Shown here: one piece after another, positions 54,635 to 61,168 of the stretch
How positions within the stretch are numbered: position 1 is the first letter of the stretch
How the letters are laid out: each line of letters opens with the position of its first letter
Origin: Deltaproteobacteria bacterium
Lineage (GTDB): Bacteria; Desulfobacterota; Desulfobacteria; Desulfobacterales; Desulfatibacillaceae
Length of the DNA stretch: 64,000 nt
Reading direction: 5' to 3'
Assembly: GCA_016235345.1 (NCBI GenBank)
Contig: JACRLG010000002.1
Location: forward strand, 282,965 to 346,964
Notes under the pieces: generated by a model
Databases searched by the model: none
What the model was told of the DNA's origin: nothing
The model's input: the letters and a program-made list of their open reading frames with translations, nothing else
Translations under genes and position numbers: made by a program

Positions 54635-54829
54635 TGTAAAGCCTTTGGTGGATGCCTGCATTTTAAGCAGTACGCGGATAGGCTCCCTGTCGATCAAGCC
54701 TCCTGTTTTGAAAAATTGATTAAATGACCTCATGGCGTAGTATAGGGCTTCCTATATTCAATATATTGTGTTATTGTCCGCCGAATTGCGGCTTTTCAGG
54801 CCGCCATTCCTCCATTCAGGGATAACCCG

Positions 54830-55369
54830 ATGAACGCGATCTATCTCATCTGCTCCATCGTGGGCGCAGCGCTTTTGGTGGTGCGCCTTGCCATGATGCT
54901 TCTGGGAATGGACCACCACGGCGATCTGACCGGGGATTTCGGCGACCACGGAGACCCCCTGGGCGATTCGGGCTTTTCCGCCCTTTCCGTTCACGGGCTC
55001 ATGTCCTTTTTCCTGATGTTCGGGCTGGTTGGGCTCGCAACCATGCCCAGCCTTGGCCTTTCGCTTTCCCTGGTGGCCTCCCTTGGCGCGGGCTTTGCCT
55101 CGGTGTGGCTGGTGGGCCGCATGTTCATGGCCTTTTCCAGGCTCCAGTCTTCTGGCAACCTTTCAATAACCGACTGCGCGGGCTGCAAGGGTGACGTTTA
55201 TCTCTCAATCCCCGAAAAAGGCGTGGGCCGCGTGACCGCAAGCGTTTCGGGCCGATTGAGAGAGTATGACGCAATCTCCCAATCCGGCGAGGCCATCAAA
55301 ACCGGAACACGGGTGAACGTTATAAGGGTTGAAGGAAACGTGCTGGTGGTTGAACCATCCAATTTTTAG
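54830..55369 (+). CDS. NfeD-like membrane protein
   Basis: The 179-residue protein has three membrane segments (IYLICSIVGAALLVVRLAMM, LMSFFLMFGLVGLATMPSLG, SLVASLGAGFASVWLVG) followed by an OB-fold NfeD domain (GCKGDVYLSIPEKGVGRVTA, GTRVNVIRVEGNVLVVEP). NfeD proteins are nearly always encoded with flotillin-like proteins, as here, and may assemble membrane microdomains. A His/Asp-rich loop (DHHGDLTGDFGDHGD) after the first helix may bind metal. Confidence 0.85.
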   Translation: MNAIYLICSIVGAALLVVRLAMMLLGMDHHGDLTGDFGDHGDPLGDSGFSALSVHGLMSFFLMFGLVGLATMPSLGLSLSLVASLGAGFASVWLVGRMFMAFSRLQSSGNLSITDCAGCKGDVYLSIPEKGVGRVTASVSGRLREYDAISQSGEAIKTGTRVNVIRVEGNVLVVEPSNF

Positions 55370-55410
55370 TGATTATTCCATGTGAGAAAACGGCAAGGAA
55401 AGGACGCTCC

Positions 55411-56964
55411 ATGAACGTTGATCTTGAGGCCATGGGCCTGGAATTGTGGATTTACCCCATCGTTGCGGTGGTGGTGCTTTTCGTGGTGACCGCGCTCTTT
55501 CTGGCGTCGCGCTACCGCAGGTGCTCGTCGGACATGATCCTTGTGGTCTTCGGCAAGGTGGGCAAGGGCCAGTCCGCCAAGTGCCTCCACGGCGGCGGAA
55601 CCCTGGTGTGGCCCCTCATCCAGGATTACGCCTACATGAGCCTCACCCCCATCACCATGAGCATCCCGCTCACCAAGGCCCTTTCCCGCCAGAACATCAG
55701 GGTCAACGTGCCATCCACCTTCACCGTGGGCATCTCCATCGACCCGGAGGTGATGAACAACGCGGCGGAGCGCCTCTTGAATCTCAAGCAGGGCGAAATC
55801 GAGGAAATGGCCAGGGAAATCATCTTCGGCCAGCTTCGGCTAACGGTGGCATCCCTTTCCATCGAGGAGATCAACCAGGACCGCGAGCGCTTCCTGGACG
55901 CCATCCGCACCAACGTTTCGCCCGAATTGAACAAGATCGGCCTCTACCTCATCAACGTCAACATAACGGACATAACGGATGAGAGCGAGTACATCGAGAG
56001 CATCGGCAAGAAGGCTGCGTCCGAGGCCGTGAACCAGGCCAAGATCGACGTGGCGGTTCAGGACAAGTCGGGTGCCATAGGCCAGTCCGACGCGGTGCGC
56101 GAGCAGGAAATAAGGGTGGCCGAAAACCTGGCAGCAGCGGAAAAAGGCAAGAAGCAGGCCGAGGCCGACAAGCGCGTTTACGTACAGGCCCAGGAAACCA
56201 GGGCCAAGGTGGGCGAGGCCGACGCCCTTCGGGTGATGGAAATCAAGGTCGCCGAAAACGAGGCGGGCAGCGACAAGGGCCGCAAAAAGGCCGAAGCCGA
56301 CAAACGCATCTACCTCGCCCAGCAGGAGGCCGAGGCCGTCACCGGCGAAAACGACGCCAAGGTGCTCATGGCCGACTCCAACGCGGCCCTGGCCGTGAAA
56401 CAGGCCGAAGCCTTAAGGGTCGGCGAAGTGGCCAAGCGCGTGGCAATGGCCGAAATCCAGAAATCCCAGTACGCTGTGGAACAGACACGGCTCATGGCCG
56501 AGGTGGTGGCCGCCGAGGAAGTGGAGCGGAAAAAGATCGAGATCGCGGCAGGCGCAACCGCCGAAAAGGCCCGCCTGGAAGCCCAGGGCGAGGCTGATGC
56601 CATCCTTCTCCAATACGAGGCCGAGGCCAAGGGCATACGCCAGGTCCTGGACAGCAAGGCGGCAGGTTACCAGTCACTCATCCAGAGCTGCAACGGCGAC
56701 GCCAAGGCGGCTGCCACCCTTTTGATGACGGAAAAGATCGTGGAAATAGTCCAGGCCCAGGTGGAGGCAATCAAGGGCGTGAAGATCGACAAGATCACGG
56801 TCTGGGACTCGGCTTCAAGCGGCGAAAAGACCGCCACGGCCAATTTCCTTTCCGGCCTCATCAAGAGCCTTCCGCCCCTGCACGACGTGGCTTCAATGGC
56901 GGGCGTGGAGCTTCCCCAGTATCTCGGTGAAATGATCGTGGACAAAAAAAACAAGGAATCTTAG
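55411..56964 (+). CDS. flotillin-like SPFH protein
   Basis: The 517-residue protein has an N-terminal membrane segment (LWIYPIVAVVVLFVVTALFL), an SPFH domain (GKVGKGQSAKCLHGGGTLVW, PLTKALSRQNIRVNVPSTF), and a long Glu/Ala-rich coiled-coil region, then a C-terminal segment (IKSLPPLHDVASMAGVELP) typical of flotillins. Flotillins scaffold membrane microdomains. GGAAAGG precedes the ATG at 55411. It follows the NfeD-like gene after 41 bases, and the two form the usual pair. Confidence 0.9.
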   Translation: MNVDLEAMGLELWIYPIVAVVVLFVVTALFLASRYRRCSSDMILVVFGKVGKGQSAKCLHGGGTLVWPLIQDYAYMSLTPITMSIPLTKALSRQNIRVNVPSTFTVGISIDPEVMNNAAERLLNLKQGEIEEMAREIIFGQLRLTVASLSIEEINQDRERFLDAIRTNVSPELNKIGLYLINVNITDITDESEYIESIGKKAASEAVNQAKIDVAVQDKSGAIGQSDAVREQEIRVAENLAAAEKGKKQAEADKRVYVQAQETRAKVGEADALRVMEIKVAENEAGSDKGRKKAEADKRIYLAQQEAEAVTGENDAKVLMADSNAALAVKQAEALRVGEVAKRVAMAEIQKSQYAVEQTRLMAEVVAAEEVERKKIEIAAGATAEKARLEAQGEADAILLQYEAEAKGIRQVLDSKAAGYQSLIQSCNGDAKAAATLLMTEKIVEIVQAQVEAIKGVKIDKITVWDSASSGEKTATANFLSGLIKSLPPLHDVASMAGVELPQYLGEMIVDKKNKES

Positions 56965-57013
56965 AACTTATCAGGGCTTTCCCCTTCGGCGCCGTTGCGC
57001 CTGAAAGCTGTAA

Positions 57014-58093
57014 ATGACCGCAAGCGCGAAAAAAAAGCTGGCCGTGCTCCTGCTGGCCGTGGCTGCGGCCATTGCGGGCGTGATGGTTTTCCGGCAGGTC
57101 TTGGGCACGTCCGGGAAAACGGGCGAGTCCGCCGTCCCAAGGGTCACGACCTCGGTCCTAACCCTTGGGGACGGGGTTGGCTTAACCCTGGCCCGTGTCG
57201 GCGGCGGCCGGTTTTTCATGGGGGCTGGCGACAAGGAGCCGGGGGCGGAGGCGGACGAGAGGCCCCTGCACGAGGTCTCGGTCTCCCCCTTCTGGCTGGG
57301 CGCAACCGAGGTCACGGTGGCCCAATTTGCCGTTTTCGTGAAACAGAGCGGCTACGGGCCTGCAAAGCACGGAGCGGTGCGGAGCCTGGCCGTGGGGCCC
57401 CAGGGGCTTTTGATAGAGGATCCGGGCGGGCACTCTTGGCAGGACCCCGGTTTCCGCCAGGAGCCCGACCATCCGGTGGTCTTCGTCACCCATTTCGACG
57501 CAACTGCCTTCTGCCTGTGGCTCTCCGAAAAAACCGGCGTGGAGTTCTCGCTTCCCACCGAGGCCCAGTGGGAGTGCGCGGCCAGGGCCGGGACCAGCTC
57601 TTCCTGGCACTGGGGCGATGCACCCGAAGGCGGCAGGGGCTTCATCAACGGCCCGGACATCACGGCCCGGAAGACCTTTCCCCTGTTCGGCGAAATTTTT
57701 GAGTTCGAGGACGGATTTGTCCGCACAGCGCCGGTGATGAGCTTTTCGCCCAACCCAGCGGGCCTTTACGACATGCACGGCAACGCCGCCGAATGGTGCG
57801 CGGACTGGTTCGATCCGTCCTGGTACTCCAAAAACCCGGAAAAAGGCACGAAAGGCCCCGAACGCGGGGTTTTCCGTGTTTTTCGGGGGGGCTCGTGGGC
57901 GGGAATACCGGAATCAACGCGCTCGGCGGCCAGGGCCGCGCATTTTCCGGCGGTGCGGTCGAACGACATAGGATTCCGCGTGGCCTGTGAAAAGCTGCCG
58001 CCGGAGGCCGCGCCCGGCCCTGCCGCAAGGCCATCGTCCGGGAGAGCCTTGCCGGAATCGGCGGCCTTATCGAAAAAGGCCGGTGCCCCATGA
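57014..58093 (+). CDS. SUMF1/FGE-like protein, probably without formylglycine activity
   Basis: The 359-residue protein starts with an export signal or anchor (LAVLLLAVAAAIAGVMVF) and has an FGE-sulfatase domain: VGGGRFFMGAG, FWLGATEVTVAQFAVFV, FSLPTEAQWECAARAG, GLYDMHGNAAEWCADWF and FRVFRGGSWAG. In true formylglycine-generating enzymes two active-site cysteines follow the RGGS motif; here the region reads ESTRSAARAA with no cysteine, so it is likely a binding or sensing member. The membrane protein gene downstream starts inside its stop codon. Confidence 0.85.
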   Translation: MTASAKKKLAVLLLAVAAAIAGVMVFRQVLGTSGKTGESAVPRVTTSVLTLGDGVGLTLARVGGGRFFMGAGDKEPGAEADERPLHEVSVSPFWLGATEVTVAQFAVFVKQSGYGPAKHGAVRSLAVGPQGLLIEDPGGHSWQDPGFRQEPDHPVVFVTHFDATAFCLWLSEKTGVEFSLPTEAQWECAARAGTSSSWHWGDAPEGGRGFINGPDITARKTFPLFGEIFEFEDGFVRTAPVMSFSPNPAGLYDMHGNAAEWCADWFDPSWYSKNPEKGTKGPERGVFRVFRGGSWAGIPESTRSAARAAHFPAVRSNDIGFRVACEKLPPEAAPGPAARPSSGRALPESAALSKKAGAP

Positions 58094-58812
58094 CCCCCGC
58101 CGAGGCCGGAAAGGCCCGATCCGGGGCCTTTTTCCGTCTTTTCGTCCCCTTTTTGCCCGCCGTGGCCACCCTCCTTTTCATAAGGCTCCTGTTTCACCGC
58201 AACTCTTTGCTCTTTTTCGTCCTCCTGGCGATTTTTCTGGCGAGCCTGTATTACAGGTTCCGACCATTGAAGGCGGCTGTCGCCTTTTGGGCGGTGCTTC
58301 TGGGAATCTTCGGGGAATGGTCCTGCGTGAAGGCGGGGATGTGGGTTTACGCCCATCCGCAAATCGGGGGGCTTCCCGTCTGGCTTGGCTTCGTGTGGCC
58401 GATTCTGATGATGTCTTTTCTGGAAATGGCCGAATATCTGGATGAGGCGGGCGAGGTTTATCCGCGCGCACGCCTCGCGGGAATCGCCGTCCTTCTTCCC
58501 GTGGCGCTTTTTCTCACCGGGGCTGCCCTTGCGCTGGCCGGCGGCCCGGTGAGCCTCATCCTGTTCCTCTTTCTTTCCTTCGCCCTTGTTTTCGCCCACA
58601 GGCCCTTTCATTTAATACTTTTCGTGATGGCTGCAGCAATAGGCTTTTCCGGCGAATACCTGTGCGTACGATGGGGGGTCTGGCATTACACCCGCCCGTT
58701 TCTGGAGGGAATCGGAATGCCCGTCTCCCTTCCCCTGGCCTGGGGGCTTTCGGCCCTTCTGGTGCGGCTCGCCGCCGGGGCCACTATTCGGCCCTTAACC
58801 CTCAAGGCGTAA
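58090..58812 (+). CDS. membrane protein with an internal duplication
   Basis: The 240-residue protein has about seven membrane segments. Two parts repeat: GIFGEWSCVKAGMWVYAHPQ with GGLPVWLGFVWP near residues 75-110, and GFSGEYLCVRWGVWHYTRPF with GMPVSLPLAWG near 185-225. The GE-C-G-W-Y pattern suggests a duplicated half, as in some transporters or enzymes. I do not recognise the family. It is translationally coupled (ATGA) to the SUMF1-like gene. Confidence 0.72.
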   Translation: MTPAEAGKARSGAFFRLFVPFLPAVATLLFIRLLFHRNSLLFFVLLAIFLASLYYRFRPLKAAVAFWAVLLGIFGEWSCVKAGMWVYAHPQIGGLPVWLGFVWPILMMSFLEMAEYLDEAGEVYPRARLAGIAVLLPVALFLTGAALALAGGPVSLILFLFLSFALVFAHRPFHLILFVMAAAIGFSGEYLCVRWGVWHYTRPFLEGIGMPVSLPLAWGLSALLVRLAAGATIRPLTLKA

Positions 58813-58825
58813 GGCAGGGCCGCTT

Positions 58826-59578
58826 TTATATGATCCCCATTTTCCTCCCCAGCGAAAACCCCATCTTTTCCAGAGGCCCCAGCCGCCAGTAGGCCCCGGC
58901 GTCCTCAAGGCCGTCAAGCGCGGTCATCATGCCCTCCATGTACTCGCCGTAGTGCGACATGTAGTCCAAATCCATGCGCCTTTGAAAGTAGGGGCCGGAA
59001 AAAAGCCTCATCAGCGAGTCAAGGGAGATCATCCCGCCGATTTTTCCATCCGAGAAGCCTTTCCAGTTGCGAAGATGTTCTTCCGACCGGAAGAAGTTCA
59101 TGGTGCTTCACGAGTATGGGATGTTGAAAACCCACCTTCCGATGGGAACCGAGACGTGGCCGATGAGGCCCTCCGGGTCCCTGGACAGTATTTTCCCGTC
59201 CTTCACCACGACGCGGACAGGTTCGCCGCAATCCAGGCACACCGAGTCGATCTCTACCGTCTTTCCGGGATATAGCCAGCTGACCGCCAGCGATTCAAAC
59301 GCTCACTGGCCGAACCATTTCCGCTCACCGTCGATGGTTAAGCGGTAGTGCGTGGGCAGGTTGTTGAAAGGCGCACAAGACACGATGTTGTCGGTCTTGG
59401 GATAAAGCCAGCCTGCGAAACCCGGAGTGGAAAAGAGCTTATGCAGCGCTTTCCGGCCCTCCTCCGGAGCCACGCCCAATTTGGCGGCTATTTCCGCGTA
59501 ATGGGGAGCCTGGCCGGTTTCCACCATGCGCTCCATTATGATGTTGAAGGTTTTGTCCATTAGGGTCGGTTCTGGCAT
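58826..59578 (-). CDS. MerB-like double-selenocysteine protein (two in-frame UGA codons)
   Basis: One frame of 251 codons runs from an ATG at 59578, preceded by AAGGAGG, to the stop at 58826. It is broken only by TGA at 59303-59305 (codon 92) and 59108-59110 (codon 157). Conserved-looking sequence continues across both: KWFGQ-U-AFESLAVSWLYPGK, then IDSVCLDCGEPV, then NIPYS-U-STMNFFRSEEH. The N terminus is a winged-helix-like part (HYAEIAAKLGVAPEEGRKAL). Compared with organomercurial lyase MerB as I recall it, codon 92 falls on catalytic Cys96 (three residues before Asp99, here Glu) and codon 157 on catalytic Cys159. SECIS-like hairpins follow each UGA. It probably cleaves organomercurials or a related C-metal bond; a decayed gene is the less likely alternative. 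Confidence 0.82.
59078..59095 (-). promoter_or_regulatory. SECIS-like hairpin after the second UGA
   Basis: On the coding strand UUCUUCC-GGUC-GGAAGAA forms a perfect 7-bp stem with a GGUC loop. The stem starts 12 bases after the UGA at 59108-59110, putting the loop 20-23 bases downstream. E. coli fdhF has a GGUC apical loop at about the same distance. The same bases also code for FFRSEEH. Confidence 0.75.
59279..59291 (-). promoter_or_regulatory. SECIS-like hairpin after the first UGA
   Basis: GCUG-GCGGU-CAGC forms a 4-bp stem with a loop containing GGU, 11 bases after the UGA at 59303-59305. It is weaker than the second hairpin, but the GGU lies at the same distance (about 18-20 bases) from its UGA. 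Confidence 0.55.
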
Positions 59579-59644
59579 GAAAGGCCTCCTTCAGTGTAGG
59601 ATGGCGTTACGGGCGGCCATGCCAAGCCTGGCCGCTGAATCATC

Positions 59645-59658
59645 TGACCGGAGGGTCA
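59645..59658. promoter_or_regulatory. TGACC-N4-GGTCA operator-like palindrome
   Basis: TGACCGGAGGGTCA is an inverted repeat 67 bases before the selenoprotein start and next to the predicted -10 box. A similar site, TGACCGAACGGTCG, lies at 61128-61141 before the MFE-like gene. A TetR-family regulator encoded at 60305 could bind both; that is inference. Confidence 0.45.
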
Positions 59659-59659
59659 A

Positions 59660-59688
59660 TAGATATCATGAATGGTTATGCATGGCAA
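59660..59688 (-). promoter_or_regulatory. putative promoter of the selenoprotein gene
   Basis: On the minus strand TTGCCA (59688-59683) and TATCTA (59665-59660) are separated by 17 bases. The transcript would start inside or next to the palindrome at 59645. The -10 box is weak. Confidence 0.35.
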
Positions 59689-59793
59689 CCGTCAGAAAAA
59701 TCTATAATGCGGACCGAAAAGTCGACGGCGGGCGGCGGGCAGGCGGATGTGAAAAATTGGGCTTTTCAACCTAAAAACGACTATTTGGGCGCA

Positions 59794-59829
59794 TAAAAAA
59801 AGGGCTTGCGGAATTAACCGCAAGCCCTT
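59794..59829 (-). terminator. terminator of the initiator tRNA gene
   Basis: On the minus strand AAGGGCTTGCGG pairs with CCGCAAGCCCTT around a 6-base loop, followed by seven T residues. It starts 10 bases past the tRNA 3' end. Confidence 0.9.
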
Positions 59830-59839
59830 GATTTTTTTG

Positions 59840-59916
<77 letters not shown>

Positions 59917-59928
59917 GTGAATTTTTTA

Positions 59929-59957
59929 TTTATATTTTAGCCCGAAGATTTTGTCAA
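59929..59957 (-). promoter_or_regulatory. promoter of the initiator tRNA gene
   Basis: On the minus strand TTGACA (59957-59952) and TATAAA (59934-59929) are 17 bases apart, and transcription would start a few bases before the tRNA. This is the most canonical sigma-70 promoter in the window. Confidence 0.8.
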
Positions 59958-60262
59958 GATTAAAAACAGGCTTGTTCACAATGGCGGTCGGCGGCGGGCG
60001 GCAAACAAGGGCCGACACCGAGGATTTTTGCACTCTCAGGCAAAGCCCTTTTGATTTCGCCCGTCTGGAGCGAGGCCGCAGGGCCGGGCATTGAGGGCAA
60101 AAACCGACTGGAAGCGCACGCAGTTGGAATAAGATATGCCCCCGGCGTTGCGGGCGCATACCATAAAACCTTCGGCAGTCCGCTTTCTGTGCTTTTCCGC
60201 CCCCTGCCCGCCGCCGACTTTGCTTCGCTTTTGACGCTCTTTTTCCGCGCGTCAAAAATTGC

Positions 60263-60291
60263 TTGACAAGTTAAGCGATCGCTTGCATATT
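60263..60291 (+). promoter_or_regulatory. TetR promoter with internal operator
   Basis: TTGACA (60263-60268) and CATATT (60286-60291) are 17 bases apart. The spacer contains the perfect palindrome AAGCGATCGCTT (60273-60284), a likely autorepression site of the TetR gene that follows. The 388-base space to the left also holds the tRNA promoter but no gene I would support. Confidence 0.6.
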
Positions 60292-60304
60292 TTGTTTCCA
60301 TCAA

Positions 60305-61003
60305 ATGATGGAAGCGTTCCATTGGAACACCCCAAGGGAGTACCGGCCTACGTTAAAAGCCCTGCAAAAAGCCCGCAAGGACCCGGCGTCCATGAAGGGG
60401 CGCATCCTGGAAGTGGCCCGCCGCATATTCGGCGAGTACGGGTTCCACGGCACCACCACGCGGATGATAGCCCAGACGGTGGGAATAGACATCTCCACCC
60501 TTTACTATCACTGGGGCGAGAAGGGCGACCTTTACGAGGCCGTGGTGCTGGACATATACGAAGACCTGCGGGAAAAATTGATAGAGGTTGAGGGCCACAT
60601 AAAAGGAAAACCCCTGGCCGAGCGCCTTGACATAGCAATTGATGAAATGACCGATTATCTTTTCGAGCAGCCTGAAATATCCAACCTTATTCTTTTTCGC
60701 TATTTCGCCAAAACAAGGCACGCTTCACCCCTTGATTTCCGGGTACCCGAATTCATGGGAAGCATCGCCTATTCAATGGGGCTGGTTCCCGACAAGGCCC
60801 AGCTTCCGGTGGACGCCAAGATGAAGATGCTGGCGGTGATGAACGCCATTCATAATTTTGTTTCGGGCGAAAATTTTTTTCTGGCGCTTCTGGGCAGCGA
60901 GCACGAAGCCTATGTGAAGGGGGTCAAGGAGACCCTCAAATTTATTCTTATCCCGGCCTTCGCCAGGGCGGAAAAACCCGCTTCGGCCCCAAGGCCCAAA
61001 TGA
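60305..61003 (+). CDS. TetR/AcrR family transcriptional regulator
   Basis: The 232-residue protein has a TetR helix-turn-helix at about residues 30-80: MKGRILEVARRIFGEYGFHG, then TTTRMIAQTVGIDISTLYYH and WGEKGDLYEAVV. The rest is a helical ligand-binding domain. It likely represses the downstream CoA-ester operon and itself. The first ATG at 60305 is only about 7 bases from the predicted transcription start, so a later start at 60392 is possible. No strong ribosome site is visible at either. Confidence 0.88.
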   Translation: MMEAFHWNTPREYRPTLKALQKARKDPASMKGRILEVARRIFGEYGFHGTTTRMIAQTVGIDISTLYYHWGEKGDLYEAVVLDIYEDLREKLIEVEGHIKGKPLAERLDIAIDEMTDYLFEQPEISNLILFRYFAKTRHASPLDFRVPEFMGSIAYSMGLVPDKAQLPVDAKMKMLAVMNAIHNFVSGENFFLALLGSEHEAYVKGVKETLKFILIPAFARAEKPASAPRPK

Positions 61004-61127
61004 AGCACAGGCTCAAAGGCGTTTTTTTGTCGGCTTCAAAGCAATAACCCCCATCCATTTCACTCAAGGTTTCCGTAGCAAAACGCATCACATAATCCCA
61101 AACAGGCGTAAAACCTTCGGCATCAAT

Positions 61128-61141
61128 TGACCGAACGGTCG
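61128..61141. promoter_or_regulatory. operator-like palindrome before the MFE-like gene
   Basis: TGACCGAACGGTCG contains the perfect arms GACCG/CGGTC, 28 bases before the gene start. It is related to 59645-59658. It is probably a TetR-family binding site. Confidence 0.5.
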
Positions 61142-61168
61142 AGCGCCAAAAGAAGGAGGGCAATCAGG

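Noticed and set aside
58826-59578. Reading the locus as two separate small genes (59303-59578 and 58826-59101) or a pseudogene
   Set aside because: The coding frame is shared, the intervening codons are conserved-looking, the second piece has no ribosome site, and SECIS-like hairpins follow both TGA codons.
60051-60266. Small plus-strand open frame before the TetR gene
   Set aside because: No ribosome site, composition unlike a gene, and it runs into the TetR promoter.
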